DNA of 35,272 nt. Origin: Bacilli bacterium. Lineage in GTDB: Bacteria; Bacillota_I; Bacilli_A; RFN20; UBA1709. Each line of letters begins with the position of its first letter. Position 1 is the stretch's first letter. Location of the stretch: positions 1-35,272 of the forward strand of contig JAFTIF010000009.1 of NCBI GenBank assembly GCA_017457045.1. The letters are read 5' to 3'. The notes under the pieces are model-generated. The model searched no databases. It had not been told where the DNA came from and saw nothing but the letters and a program-made list of their open reading frames with translations. Positions 1 to 8,763 of this stretch are shown here, piece after piece. A program made the position numbers and the translations under genes.

Positions 1-129
1 CAATCAATAAATAAATAAATAAATAATAACCGCGGGGCACGCGGAGATAGCTCGCTTACTGAAGTCATTAGACTTCTTGTCCGAGAAGCCCCCTTCTAGT
101 TATTTAACTAAGTGGTGGGAGTATGTCAC
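1..129 (+). mobile_element. IS200/IS605-type element right end with omega-RNA-like structure
   Basis: A run of hairpins typical of the 3' end of TnpB-carrying IS200/IS605 elements. The stems are CCGCG/CGCGG (30-34/40-44), GAAGTC/GACTTC (61-66/71-76), and a terminal stem in which CCCCC-TT-CTAGTTA (89-102) pairs imperfectly with TAACTAAG-TGGTGGG (105-119). It closes with GAGTATGTCAC (119-129), which I recognise from right ends of this family (GAAGCCCCC...GTGGGAGTATGTCAC). The TnpB reading frame would lie upstream on the plus strand, outside the window; positions 1-29 hold only tandem TAAA and stop codons. In this family the same DNA encodes the guide-RNA scaffold, and the flank just after the right end (from about 130) would be its guide. 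The exact 3' boundary is uncertain by a few bases. Confidence 0.7.
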
Positions 130-156
130 TATATATACCTATTTATATGGATATAA

Positions 157-187
157 AGAAAAAGAGTATAGTTAAAAAGCTATACTC
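157..187 (-). terminator. Intrinsic terminator of the XRE membrane regulator
   Basis: On the minus strand, GAGTATAG and CTATACTC (164-171/180-187) form a perfect 8-bp stem with an 8-base loop, followed by TTTTTC. It lies 9 bases past the stop of the gene at 197-1024. Confidence 0.75.
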
Positions 188-196
188 AGTTAATTT

Positions 197-1024
197 TTAA
201 TTTTCGCATTTATCTTTTTTATAATCAAACACAATCAAGAATAAAAAGACTGTATAGACAAAAAATATTACACTTTTAACAATAAACAAAAAAGACATTA
301 ATCCCGATTCATTAGCAGTTGCAAACGGACCTATTGATATATGAATAAGTTCAAAAAACATAATTAAAAACAATAACACTATTTGTCTATTGACCTTGAT
401 ATCTTTCTTTTGATTTATAGAGTAATCTTTGAAACCAAATGTTTGTAATACTAACGTGCATAAATATGGAGCAATAAGCACAATTCCTATTAGTACTCCA
501 ACAATTCCAGTGTTACCTAAATCTAAAAACTCTTCATTTAGTTTAAGCATCAATTCAACAAGACTTATTACTAATCCAAAAGTCGCAGGTAAAACTGCTT
601 TTTTAAACATTTTGCTAATTGGTCTTATTATATAAAAACCTATTATTAATAATGTCCACCCTAAAAAATCAGGAAGCAAGTCAAAATTAGGGATTTTATA
701 GTGATAAAATTCAAACAATATTAATATAAATCCTATTGTCATAAGAATAAGAGATACTTTTAAATTCGACTTATCCCTTTCTAATTTAACATTTTCTTTA
801 ACACTCGGCAGATCATTATCGCTACTATATTCTTCATTCAATAAATAATCTGTACTAACCTCAAATACTTTACTTAATTGAACCAAATTTATCGCATCAG
901 GCAAAGCTGTTCCTACCTCCCACCTTGAGATAGTTTGACGTGACACATTCAAAACCTCCGCCAATTCCTCTTGAGATAAACCTTTCTTTTTTCTTAATTC
1001 CAATATCTTATCTGCTAAATTCAT
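197..1024 (-). CDS. XRE-family transcriptional regulator with C-terminal membrane domain
   Basis: 275 aa. Residues about 6-62 are a Cro/C1-type helix-turn-helix ([21 protein letters not shown], here crossing about 16-36) of the kind that opens many Firmicute one-component regulators. After a charged linker come about six hydrophobic segments (near 88-108, 115-135, 142-160, 172-197, 215-233 and 242-268), so the protein is expected to sit in the membrane and bind DNA from there. The start is well supported: GAAGGAGG lies 7 bases before the ATG. It is monocistronic, between the mobile-element end and the pot operon, with its own terminator. Ligand and target genes are unknown; a role in stress or antimicrobial sensing is only a guess from the architecture. 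Confidence 0.85.
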   Translation of the reverse strand: MNLADKILELRKKKGLSQEELAEVLNVSRQTISRWEVGTALPDAINLVQLSKVFEVSTDYLLNEEYSSDNDLPSVKENVKLERDKSNLKVSLILMTIGFILILFEFYHYKIPNFDLLPDFLGWTLLIIGFYIIRPISKMFKKAVLPATFGLVISLVELMLKLNEEFLDLGNTGIVGVLIGIVLIAPYLCTLVLQTFGFKDYSINQKKDIKVNRQIVLLFLIMFFELIHISIGPFATANESGLMSFLFIVKSVIFFVYTVFLFLIVFDYKKDKCEN

Positions 1025-1130
1025 AAATATTTCCTCCTTCTAAAAATAATTATAAATTTACTTTCTTTTTATACTACCACATAATGTTTACAAATACGCA
1101 ACAATTGTGTTACATTTACCATTTTTATAA

Positions 1131-1163
1131 AAATACCTCCAGGTTTTATTCCTAGAGGTATTT
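1131..1163 (-). terminator. Intrinsic terminator of the pot operon
   Basis: Perfect inverted repeat AAATACCTC/GAGGTATTT (1131-1139/1155-1163), extended by AGG/CCT. On the minus strand the last arm runs into TATTTTTAT. It starts 2 bases after the potD stop codon. Confidence 0.8.
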
Positions 1164-1164
1164 A

Positions 1165-2733
1165 TTAATGTGATTTTTGTTGTTTTGCAGCTAATTTATC
1201 TAATCTTCTTTTTTCTTTGATACGATCGTTTCTAATTTTTTTAGATGCTTTAGTTGTAATAAAGTATGCTACTGCAACTACAACCATAGTCGCTAAGAAA
1301 ATCCAAATCCAACCTGGCACTTCATCTGATTTCACTCTAATCCACATTGAAATTACTTTTTCATTATCAGCGCCAAAATCTTCCATAACTGCACATCTAA
1401 TAATTGTTTCATAGCTTGGATATTGAGCACTGAATTGACGATTAACTTCATAAGTATAGACTATTGCTTCACCTTCAATCGTTCCATCAAATAGATAGCC
1501 TAAATCAACTTTATGAACTTCTCCATTTTTATAAGCTTCAAGAACTGCGTCTTCATCTTCAAAAACTTCTTCTTTTTCTTCGTCACTTAACTCTGCCCAT
1601 TCTTCATCACTATAATAATCACGAGTTTTAACTCCATACCAATCAACTACCAAATCAAAAATATCTTGACCACCAATTGCAGAAGTATATCCAATGTAAT
1701 CCATGTTTTGAGCAGATATAGCAGGATCACACAAGAAATTAACAAATTCTTGTGCTAATTCCTTATTAGCTCCTTTTGGCATTACCCAACCATCAAACCA
1801 AACATTACTACCTTCATCAGGTACATAATAATTTAAATACATATCACTTTCTTCTTCGGCACAATCTAATGCATAAACAGCATCACCACTCCAGCAGAAG
1901 TTAATATCTATTTTTCCTGTTACGATGTCAGATTTACCACTATCAACTTCAAATCCATAAGCATTCTTTTTAGCTTCATTTAATGCTTGTTCAATCTTTT
2001 CAATCGATTCATCAGTTGTTGAATTCATATATGAACTTACAGCACGTGAATATTCTTCAACACTAATTTCTTTATTAGTATACTTTTCATTTAAGGCTTT
2101 TAGTTCATCTTTATATACATACATCGCAGCTGCTACATATGTATCTCTAACTGCATCTTTTAAAGTTGCTTTATATTTATATTCTTCATCCCATAAAATT
2201 GACCAAGATTTAATATCTTCTTCAGAAACATTTTCAGGATTATACATAAAGCCCATTGTTCCCCACATATAAGGAACTGCATAATCGTTCCAGTAATGAT
2301 CTACACCATCAACTGTAACTTTATTTCTTGCGAATAAATCTTTGATATAAGTCGCACCATAATTATCGAAATTAGGTGTACTTCCTTTATCGAATTTTTC
2401 TAACATTCCTTCTTTGATCATCTTTTGGATAACATAATCTGAAGGACAGACTAAGTCATATTGTGACTTACCTGTTTTTAAAACATTTAACATGTTTTCA
2501 TTAGTTTCGAATGTATAATATTCGACACTAATATCTTTGTTATATTTTTGTTTATAATACTTTTCAAATTGAACGATAACTGAATCAGTTTCTTCATCAC
2601 CTTCATTGATATAATCTTGCCAGTTATAAACTCTTAAAACTTCTTTATTATTTTCTTCGACTTCTTTGCAAGAATTCAAACCGAAACTTAATACTAACAA
2701 ACCGAACAATGAAATAACACTACTTCTTTTCAT
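1165..2733 (-). CDS. potD: Spermidine/putrescine ABC transporter substrate-binding lipoprotein (PotD-like)
   Basis: 522 aa. Binds polyamine outside the membrane and delivers it to PotBC. The N-terminus is a lipoprotein signal (lipobox LNSC, lipidated Cys22), followed by the family opening LRVYNWQDYI and the extracellular solute-binding fold. Segments such as YAVPYMWGTMGFMYNPE and FDGWVMPKGA fit PotD/PotF. It is much longer than the roughly 350 aa of E. coli PotD: there is an acidic insertion after about residue 360 and a C-terminal membrane helix (about 473-494) ending in a Lys/Arg-rich cytoplasmic tail. The protein would therefore be anchored at both ends. It is the last gene of the operon, 2 bases after the potC stop. 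Polyamine specificity is inferred from operon and homology. Confidence 0.88.
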   Translation of the reverse strand: MKRSSVISLFGLLVLSFGLNSCKEVEENNKEVLRVYNWQDYINEGDEETDSVIVQFEKYYKQKYNKDISVEYYTFETNENMLNVLKTGKSQYDLVCPSDYVIQKMIKEGMLEKFDKGSTPNFDNYGATYIKDLFARNKVTVDGVDHYWNDYAVPYMWGTMGFMYNPENVSEEDIKSWSILWDEEYKYKATLKDAVRDTYVAAAMYVYKDELKALNEKYTNKEISVEEYSRAVSSYMNSTTDESIEKIEQALNEAKKNAYGFEVDSGKSDIVTGKIDINFCWSGDAVYALDCAEEESDMYLNYYVPDEGSNVWFDGWVMPKGANKELAQEFVNFLCDPAISAQNMDYIGYTSAIGGQDIFDLVVDWYGVKTRDYYSDEEWAELSDEEKEEVFEDEDAVLEAYKNGEVHKVDLGYLFDGTIEGEAIVYTYEVNRQFSAQYPSYETIIRCAVMEDFGADNEKVISMWIRVKSDEVPGWIWIFLATMVVVAVAYFITTKASKKIRNDRIKEKRRLDKLAAKQQKSH

Positions 2734-2735
2734 AA

Positions 2736-3536
2736 TTATCTCACTCTCCTTTTAGCTTTTGTCTTTTTATCTACAAGGATGTTATAGACAATTAAAATTG
2801 CAAATATTCCAACAAAAAGAATTGTTGTCAAAGCTCTTAATTCACTTGGTAATGGTCCTTTTGCAGTTACACCATAAATATATGTTGATAATGTTTGGAA
2901 TGAATCATTACGAGTGAAAGCTGTAATAATATAATCATCTAAAGATAATGTAATAGATAACATGAATCCAGAGAATACTCCAGGTAAAATTTCTGGAATA
3001 ATTACTTGGAATAACGCTCTAGTTGGAGTTGCACCTAAATCCAATGCAGCTTCATATGTATTAACATCCATTTGTTTAAGTTTTGGAATAACATTTAATA
3101 CAACAAAAGGAATTGTTAAAACAACGTGACCTATTAATAATGTTAAGAAACTAAATTCTGCCTTAACAGCAACAAAAAGAATAGTTAAAGCTAACGCAGT
3201 AACAATTTCAGCGTTAACAACTGGAATTTGTGACATCATATCAACAGCATTTTTTACTTTTCTTTTCGAATAATGAATCCCAATCGCACCAATTGTTCCT
3301 AAAATTGTAGCAACAACTGCACTTGCAACCGCGATTAATAATGTGTTACCAAGAGCTGTCATAATTTCTTCATTTTCGAAAAGTTTTGCATAAAGATTAA
3401 AACTTAAATCTCCATAACTTCCAAAATGAATATATTGAGTGTCTTGGAAACTGTAAATCATAAGTAATAAAATTGGGGCGTACATAATAAATAGTACAAG
3501 GTAGATATATACCTTAGCTAAAATTTTCTTTACCAT
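2736..3536 (-). CDS. potC: Spermidine/putrescine ABC transporter permease PotC
   Basis: 266 aa, six predicted membrane helices, close to the usual PotC length. The cytoplasmic EAA loop that docks on the ATPase is clear (EAALDLGATPTRALFQVIIP, about residues 161-180). Forms the membrane channel with PotB. The start overlaps the end of potB by 7 bases, implying translational coupling, and potD follows after 2 bases. Confidence 0.93.
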   Translation of the reverse strand: MVKKILAKVYIYLVLFIMYAPILLLMIYSFQDTQYIHFGSYGDLSFNLYAKLFENEEIMTALGNTLLIAVASAVVATILGTIGAIGIHYSKRKVKNAVDMMSQIPVVNAEIVTALALTILFVAVKAEFSFLTLLIGHVVLTIPFVVLNVIPKLKQMDVNTYEAALDLGATPTRALFQVIIPEILPGVFSGFMLSITLSLDDYIITAFTRNDSFQTLSTYIYGVTAKGPLPSELRALTTILFVGIFAILIVYNILVDKKTKAKRRVR

Positions 3537-4333
3537 AAGCCACCTCTAGTATTTTCTTCTTTTTTTACATTCTTTGTAAGAAGCATACTAATACCAATGA
3601 TTATTAACATAATTAAAGCAATAGTTGAACCATTGTTCCATTGACTTTGGTCAAAACTTAATTGAATTAAATTACCTAATAATTGGATCTTTCTTTCACC
3701 TAATACGTCACTTATAACATAACTTGACATAGTTGGCATAAATACCATCATCGCTGCACTTACAATACCAGGCATCGACATTGGAATAATTGTTTTAAAG
3801 AATGTTTGATAAGGTTTTGCACCTAAATCACTACTTGCTTCAATAACCGATTTATCAAGTTTAGTCATTGTGTTATATAACGGTAAGATAACAAATGGAA
3901 GATAGTTATAAACCATCCCAATCATAACTGCGAAATATGGAACTTCGCCACCCATAATACCTAAAGCTGTTAATAAGTCTCTTGTAGCAGCAGTTCTAAG
4001 TACGAAGTTAATCCACATAGGCATCATAAATAATATAATTAATACTTTATTTTTGTTATATTTTTTGTTTGCTAAAAGATAAGCTAAAGGATAGCCAATA
4101 AGAAGACAAATAAGAGTGTTCAATGCTCCAATAGCTAAACTTATAATAAGTGTATTTATTTTTGTTTTATCTGTAAAAAATTTAATAAAGTTTTGGAAAT
4201 CAATGTTTCCTGAAGCGTCAGTAAAAGCGTAATAAACTATAAGAAGAAGTGGAACTATTACAAATAGCACTAAAAACAATGCATACGGAATAACTAATTG
4301 ACTTCTTCTAAAAGATAAGCGGAATTTTTTCAT
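3530..4333 (-). CDS. potB: Spermidine/putrescine ABC transporter permease PotB
   Basis: 267 aa, six predicted membrane helices with an EAA loop (EASSDLGAKPYQTFFKTIIP, about residues 166-185). It is the partner permease of PotC in an ABC importer of the BPD_transp_1 family. It starts 1 base after the potA stop and overlaps potC by 7 bases, so the four transport genes are read as one coupled unit. It opens with a basic cytoplasmic stretch (KKFRLSFRRSQ) before the first helix. Confidence 0.93.
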   Translation of the reverse strand: MKKFRLSFRRSQLVIPYALFLVLFVIVPLLLIVYYAFTDASGNIDFQNFIKFFTDKTKINTLIISLAIGALNTLICLLIGYPLAYLLANKKYNKNKVLIILFMMPMWINFVLRTAATRDLLTALGIMGGEVPYFAVMIGMVYNYLPFVILPLYNTMTKLDKSVIEASSDLGAKPYQTFFKTIIPMSMPGIVSAAMMVFMPTMSSYVISDVLGERKIQLLGNLIQLSFDQSQWNNGSTIALIMLIIIGISMLLTKNVKKEENTRGGLW

Positions 4334-4334
4334 C

Positions 4335-5810
4335 TTATTTTGTTTCAGGCTTTAAAGATAATTTAATCTTTTCCTTTGCAATTTTAACGCTTACTCTATC
4401 AAATTCATTCCAAGTATATTCAGTATCAACAACGAAGTCATCTTCTTCTTCAGTACGAATAATTACTTGATAATGGTCACCTTTATAAATGATTTGGATA
4501 ATTTCACCAGCAACTACACCATCATCTTCATTGTCAATAATTTCAATATCTTCGAATCCAACAGTAACTTTAACATCTCTATCTGTTAAGTCATGTTTAA
4601 TTCCTTTTTCATCAATTAAATATCCTTCTTCATCTAATTTAGAATTTGGATATAATTGAGTAACATCACATTCAAATTCACCTTCTGCGAATACGACAGT
4701 ATTATTCTTTGTAATATAACCATCATATGTATTTGTAGTTAATTCTTTTTTCATAATATGAATTAAATCAGGTTCAATTGATGCACCCATAACAACGTTT
4801 GTTGAAAAATCTCTTGTATCTTGAATGATAAGTTCACTTCTTCCAACCATCATTGTGTATTCATAGTGAACTCCTTTAAAGACTTTTGAAACGATCTTAC
4901 CATTAACCATTCCTTCGCCTTCTTTACATAAAACAACATCTTCAGGACGAATAACAATATCAACTTTTTCGTTCTTTTCAAATTCATCAACACAATCAAA
5001 TGTTTTATTTAAAAAACGTACCTTTTTATTACCCATATATGTACCTGAATAAATATTGCTATCACCAATAAAGTTAGCAACGAATGCATTAGCAGGTTCA
5101 TTGTAAATATCTGTAGGTTTACCGATTTGTTGAATAACACCATCGCTCATAACAACAATAGTATCACTCATTGTTAATGCTTCTTCTTGGTCATGTGTAA
5201 CGTAAATAAATGTAATACCTAATTTCTTATGCATTTCTTTTAATTCAATTTGCATTTCTTTACGCATCTTTAAGTCTAATGCACCTAAAGGTTCATCAAG
5301 TAAAAGAATTTGAGGTTCGTTAACAATCGCACGAGCAATCGCAACACGTTGTTGTTGACCACCAGAAAGTGTAGTAACATCTCTTCCTTCGAACTCTTCC
5401 AAATCAACTACTTTTAAAGCATATCTTACTTTTTCATCAATTTCTTTAGAAGTTAATTTACGAAGTTTACCAGGACGTTTTTCATCATCAATTCTTTTTA
5501 ATTTCAAACCAAATGCAATATTGTCATAGACATCTAAATGAGGGAATAATGCATAACGTTGGAAAACTGTATTAATTGGTCTTTTGTGAGGAGGTAAATT
5601 TGTTATATCTTCTCCATTTAATAAAATTTGTCCACTTGTAGGAAGTTCAAATCCTGCGATCATTCTTAAAGTAGTAGTTTTACCACATCCAGAAGGACCT
5701 AAAAATGTGACGAATTCACCTTTATTTACATAAAAATGAAAATCTTCAACAGCTAAAGTTGTACCATAGTCTTTATAAACATGGTTGATTTCAATAATTT
5801 TCTTTGCCAT
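4335..5810 (-). CDS. potA: Spermidine/putrescine ABC transporter ATPase PotA
   Basis: 491 aa. Cytoplasmic ATPase that powers polyamine import. Walker A GPSGCGKT at residues 38-45, signature LSGGQQQR, Walker B ILLLDEP and switch-His THD are all intact in the first 240 residues. The rest is a TOBE-type regulatory domain ([24 protein letters not shown]). PotA is normally about 370-380 aa; this one has roughly 110 extra residues holding what looks like an inserted or duplicated TOBE-like half (two D/E-x-V-V-R/G-F-E-D strands). It lies 14 bases downstream of the XRE-cupin regulator and 1 base before potB. A different substrate of the same subfamily is possible but less likely given the potBCD partners. 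Confidence 0.92.
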   Translation of the reverse strand: MAKKIIEINHVYKDYGTTLAVEDFHFYVNKGEFVTFLGPSGCGKTTTLRMIAGFELPTSGQILLNGEDITNLPPHKRPINTVFQRYALFPHLDVYDNIAFGLKLKRIDDEKRPGKLRKLTSKEIDEKVRYALKVVDLEEFEGRDVTTLSGGQQQRVAIARAIVNEPQILLLDEPLGALDLKMRKEMQIELKEMHKKLGITFIYVTHDQEEALTMSDTIVVMSDGVIQQIGKPTDIYNEPANAFVANFIGDSNIYSGTYMGNKKVRFLNKTFDCVDEFEKNEKVDIVIRPEDVVLCKEGEGMVNGKIVSKVFKGVHYEYTMMVGRSELIIQDTRDFSTNVVMGASIEPDLIHIMKKELTTNTYDGYITKNNTVVFAEGEFECDVTQLYPNSKLDEEGYLIDEKGIKHDLTDRDVKVTVGFEDIEIIDNEDDGVVAGEIIQIIYKGDHYQVIIRTEEEDDFVVDTEYTWNEFDRVSVKIAKEKIKLSLKPETK

Positions 5811-5824
5811 ACTTCAATACTCCT

Positions 5825-6361
5825 TTAAAAATTAGGTGGACTTGATATCCAAATTATCTTAGCTACATCATTTGTTAAATTCTTGATGTAGTGATTTTTA
5901 TCTGTCGTGAAATAAAAAGTCTCGCCAGAATTACACTTCACTTGACTATTTCCTACCACCACTAAAACTTTACCTTTTAAAACATAACCAAATTCTTGAC
6001 CTTCATGAGGCATATCGATACTCGATATTGCTTTAGGCCCTAATTCCATAAGAATTGGTTCCATCTCATTTTTCTGACTATTTGGAACAAGCCAGGTAAT
6101 CTTTTGATCATCCATCTCTTTTACAAAGTAATCTTCTTTTGTAAAAACAATCTTTTCCTTTTCTTCTTCCTTAAAGAAATCATTAAGATTAGTTCCAAGC
6201 GCCTCTAAAATATCATTTAGTGTCGAAATAGAAGGAGAGGTTAAATCATTCTCCAATTGAGAAATATAACCTTTAGTAAGTTCACATCTATCTGCGAGTT
6301 CCTCTTGAGTTAATTGACATAGCACTCGAAGTTGTTTAATTTTAACCCCAATATTTACCAT
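5825..6361 (-). CDS. XRE-cupin transcriptional regulator of the pot operon (PuuR-like architecture)
   Basis: 178 aa. Residues about 6-63 form a Cro/C1 helix-turn-helix (LTQEELADRCELTKGYISQL), and about 115-172 form a cupin-2 sensor domain (MPHEGQEFGYVLKGK). This layout is shared with PuuR and with regulators placed in front of potABCD in many Firmicutes. It is the first gene of the operon, 14 bases upstream of potA, so it probably controls its own synthesis and that of the transporter through the two palindromes at 6391-6433. The ATG is preceded by AAAGGAGTTAACTTTT. The ligand is presumably a polyamine, by context only. Confidence 0.88.
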   Translation of the reverse strand: MVNIGVKIKQLRVLCQLTQEELADRCELTKGYISQLENDLTSPSISTLNDILEALGTNLNDFFKEEEKEKIVFTKEDYFVKEMDDQKITWLVPNSQKNEMEPILMELGPKAISSIDMPHEGQEFGYVLKGKVLVVVGNSQVKCNSGETFYFTTDKNHYIKNLTNDVAKIIWISSPPNF

Positions 6362-6390
6362 AAAAGTTAACTCCTTTCACATAACTAATA

Positions 6391-6433
6391 AAGTTTAGTA
6401 AAATAAAACTTTAAGTTTAGTATTATTAAACTT
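6391..6433 (-). promoter_or_regulatory. Two tandem 21-bp operators in the pot leader
   Basis: Two near-identical palindromes share the pattern AAGTTTAGTA-N5-AAACTT. They lie at 6391-6411 (N5 = AAATA) and 6413-6433 (N5 = TTATT). Their starts are 22 bp apart, about two helical turns, so two dimers could bind the same face of the DNA. They lie between the -10 box and the regulator's start codon, covering the likely transcription start. Likely target of the XRE-cupin protein encoded just downstream. Confidence 0.75.
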
Positions 6434-6443
6434 TACGAGATAA

Positions 6444-6472
6444 ATTATATGAGTAATATACCCCTATGTCAA
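6444..6472 (-). promoter_or_regulatory. Consensus sigma-A promoter of the pot operon
   Basis: On the minus strand TTGACA (6467-6472), 17-base spacer, TATAAT (6444-6449): both boxes match the consensus fully. Transcription would begin near 6437, immediately before the tandem operators. A perfect promoter is what one expects where expression is set by a repressor. Confidence 0.85.
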
Positions 6473-6487
6473 TAACTATTTTTATAA

Positions 6488-6530
6488 AATAAAAAGAGGA
6501 TTATTATTTATTTAAAAACCCCCTCTTTTT
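6488..6530 (-). terminator. Terminator after the LCP gene
   Basis: Arms AAAAAGAGG (6491-6499) and CCTCTTTTT (6522-6530) with an AT-rich loop. On the minus strand the last arm runs into TTTTTATTTTA; it starts 2 bases past the LCP stop. The plus-strand reading also has a U-tract, but no plus-strand gene ends here. Confidence 0.6.
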
Positions 6531-6532
6531 TA

Positions 6533-7378
6533 TTAAGAAATTAAATACTTTATTTTCTTTAAATATTCCTTATCTAAAATATAATAGTACCCCTGATCGT
6601 ATATTGATTTTCCTTTTAAGGTATAAGTTTGTGTTTGATATTTATCAAAGTCAATCTTTATTAATTCAAATATTTCATCATATTTAATGTTTGTGTTTAT
6701 TAACGAATATAATTTTATTCCATATTTTATTTTTTCAAGTCTAGTAAAACCATTAAATTTATTAATAACAGCAATTAAAAGATCTTTTTGATTATTACAT
6801 CTATCTAAATCTTGATTAGGAAGACTAGCTCTATGACGAATAAAGGCAAGTGCGCCTTCACCATCTAGATTAATTTGTCTTCCTTTTTTAAATTCTAAGA
6901 TCCTACCTAATCCATCTTTTACTTTAAAACTCATTTTAGGAGTTAATGTAACCCCACCTATTACATCAATACTTTTCTTAACAGCTTCAAAATCAAAAAT
7001 AACATAAGGAATCATAGGTATTTCAAAAAGTCTAGTTACAGTTTGAACTAGACAATCAATTCCTTTATTTTTACCCCAATTAGATTCTCCATAAACATAA
7101 GAATGGTTTATTTTATCATTAATTGTTCCCTTTGCTCCACAAGGAATAGATACTAAGCTATCTCTAGGAATAGAAACAAGATTTATTTTATTATCTTTAT
7201 TATTAAGATTAGCTAATATTATTACATCACTTCTAGAGACATTATAATCTTTATCTAAACCTACAACTAAAAAATTAATACTCTCTAGTTTAGCATCAAC
7301 TTTTCTAAATCCATTAAAAGTAAATAAACCCACAACTAATGAAGTGACCAAAATTAAAAATATACTAATTTTTTTCAT
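6533..7378 (-). CDS. LytR-CpsA-Psr (LCP) family cell-wall glycopolymer ligase
   Basis: 281 aa. LCP enzymes move teichoic acid or capsule precursors from the lipid carrier to peptidoglycan on the outer face of the membrane. An N-terminal membrane anchor (about 4-22) is followed by the LCP core with its usual landmarks: FLVVGLD, SRSDVIILA, SIPRDS (Arg-Asp pair for phosphate and metal), KINHSYVYG, VIGGV, GEGALAFIRHR and DLDR. It is short for the family, essentially the catalytic domain alone with no C-terminal LytR domain. It is monocistronic, flanked by terminators on both sides. Which polymer it attaches cannot be told from the sequence. Confidence 0.88.
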   Translation of the reverse strand: MKKISIFLILVTSLVVGLFTFNGFRKVDAKLESINFLVVGLDKDYNVSRSDVIILANLNNKDNKINLVSIPRDSLVSIPCGAKGTINDKINHSYVYGESNWGKNKGIDCLVQTVTRLFEIPMIPYVIFDFEAVKKSIDVIGGVTLTPKMSFKVKDGLGRILEFKKGRQINLDGEGALAFIRHRASLPNQDLDRCNNQKDLLIAVINKFNGFTRLEKIKYGIKLYSLINTNIKYDEIFELIKIDFDKYQTQTYTLKGKSIYDQGYYYILDKEYLKKIKYLIS

Positions 7379-7404
7379 ACATTCACCATTATAAATATAT
7401 GAAA

Positions 7405-7432
7405 AAAGGGCATGAATAATTCATTACCCTTT
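7405..7432 (-). terminator. Terminator after the P-loop kinase gene
   Basis: AAAGGG (7405-7410) pairs with CCCTTT (7427-7432), with an inner ATGAAT/ATTCAT extension; on the minus strand it is followed by TTTTTTC. The kinase stop codon (7424-7426) lies inside the hairpin. Confidence 0.65.
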
Positions 7433-7879
7433 AATAATCTTAATTTCAACAAATCCTTCATCTAAACTTGGAGGAATGATGTTTTTTCCATATGAATAAA
7501 TAACTTCTATTGGAAGAAACAATTCATTTGGATCTTGATTTCTTTTTTCTACTCTTTTAACGCATACATCCACCGGTGTATCAATGTAATACGCTATTTT
7601 TTCATATGCTACACCATATTCATCTAAAGCATCAAAGCTTCTTTTTCTAACTTTAGGAGTAATATGAGTTGCATCCAAGATAACATTACGACCTTCTTTT
7701 AATTCCTCTACACATAATCTATAGACAGTAGGAAACACTTCATTTTCTTTAATTCCAACGAAAGTTTGCCTAACCTTATCTGACGAAATAACTTTAGCAT
7801 TATATTCTTGAGAAATTTGCTTTGAATGTGTTGTTTTTCCACTTCCAGGAATTCCAATTAACATAATTAATTTAGCCAT
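7424..7879 (-). CDS. AAA-type P-loop kinase (polynucleotide-kinase-like)
   Basis: 151 aa. Walker A GIPGSGKTT begins at residue 8; a lid-like segment follows (VILDATHITPKVRKRSFDAL), then VKRVEKRNQ with arginines typical of the AAA_33/T4 Pnk-like kinase group, which phosphorylate RNA ends or small molecules. Full length for a single-domain member. The start is supported by TTGGGTGATG upstream. It follows the ZIP transporter gene by 33 bases and is probably co-transcribed with it. The substrate is unknown; a zeta-type toxin was considered, but no antitoxin gene is adjacent. Confidence 0.75.
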   Translation of the reverse strand: MAKLIMLIGIPGSGKTTHSKQISQEYNAKVISSDKVRQTFVGIKENEVFPTVYRLCVEELKEGRNVILDATHITPKVRKRSFDALDEYGVAYEKIAYYIDTPVDVCVKRVEKRNQDPNELFLPIEVIYSYGKNIIPPSLDEGFVEIKIIKG

Positions 7880-7912
7880 ATTGCATCACCCAAATTAATT
7901 ATACATTTTTTA

Positions 7913-8674
7913 TTAACCTAATGCTACATCTAATATCATCATTACAATAAATCCAATCATAAAGCCAATCGTTCCAAGATGATTCTTTTTATATTCTTGG
8001 CTGGACGGGATTAATTCTTCGATAGTTACATAAATCATTGCACCTGCTGCAAAAGATAAAAACCAAGGCATAACATAATTTAAACCAGTAGCTAGTAATA
8101 CCCCGATTACACCTGCTATTATTTCCACACTACCACTCGCCATGCTATATAAAAACGCATTCTTCTTACTCATTCCACTTTCTTTTAAAGGAAGTGAAAT
8201 TGCGGCTCCTTCAGGAAAGTTTTGAATTCCAATTCCTAAAGCTAAACCACATGCAGTTATAAGAAGTGGTACATCAAGTGCTCTTAAAGCAACACCAAAA
8301 GCTAACCCAACAGCTAACCCTTCAGGAATATTATGAATAGTTAAAGCAATAAATAGCATTCTTTTCGTACCATTGTTTTTTTCCAATTTACCATAAATCT
8401 TATTAATGATAAGCAAGAAAACAAATCCTAAAGTAAATCCTATTGAAGCAGGAAGCCAGGAAATAAAATTCAGTTCTTTTGCTTGATCAATAGATGGAAT
8501 AATAAGTGACCAAACAGATGCCGCAATCATTACTCCTGCAGCAAATCCCAAAGTAACACTATTAGTTGAAAAAGATATATTTTTCTTAGTAAAAAAGACT
8601 AATGCTGCTCCCAATGTATTCATAAAAAAGATAAAGAATATCCCTAATGCACTATATAAAATAAACTCTATCAT
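7913..8674 (-). CDS. ZIP-family divalent metal transporter (ZupT-like)
   Basis: 253 aa, about eight membrane helices. Imports zinc or another divalent metal (Fe, Mn). The two signature helices are intact: HNIPEGLAVGLAFG (about helix 4) and NFPEGAAISLPLKESG (helix 5), whose His, Asn and Glu residues form the binuclear metal site. The variable loop is short and lacks the His-rich stretch of many ZIP proteins. GAGGTG precedes the ATG. First gene of a two-gene unit with the P-loop kinase. Confidence 0.9.
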   Translation of the reverse strand: MIEFILYSALGIFFIFFMNTLGAALVFFTKKNISFSTNSVTLGFAAGVMIAASVWSLIIPSIDQAKELNFISWLPASIGFTLGFVFLLIINKIYGKLEKNNGTKRMLFIALTIHNIPEGLAVGLAFGVALRALDVPLLITACGLALGIGIQNFPEGAAISLPLKESGMSKKNAFLYSMASGSVEIIAGVIGVLLATGLNYVMPWFLSFAAGAMIYVTIEELIPSSQEYKKNHLGTIGFMIGFIVMMILDVALG

Positions 8675-8730
8675 TCTAACACCTCAATTTAAAATATGCA
8701 TTCTATTTAATATGTGCTAGACTAATGTAA

Positions 8731-8763
8731 CAAAAAAGTTCAATTCAACAAGAAATGAACTTT
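8731..8763 (-). terminator. Terminator of the Tyr/Gly-rich protein gene
   Basis: AAAGTTCA (8735-8742) and TGAACTTT (8756-8763) form a perfect 8-bp stem; on the minus strand it ends in TTTTTTG. The stop codon of the gene at 8762-9088 overlaps the first arm. Confidence 0.75.

Noticed and set aside
1..29. Tandem TAAA repeats as a CRISPR or functional repeat
   Set aside because: A short AT microsatellite next to a mobile-element end, without spacers; probably tract slippage past a stop codon.
7424..7879. P-loop kinase as a zeta-type toxin
   Set aside because: No antitoxin gene is adjacent; the gene follows a metal transporter and looks like a single-domain metabolic or RNA kinase.
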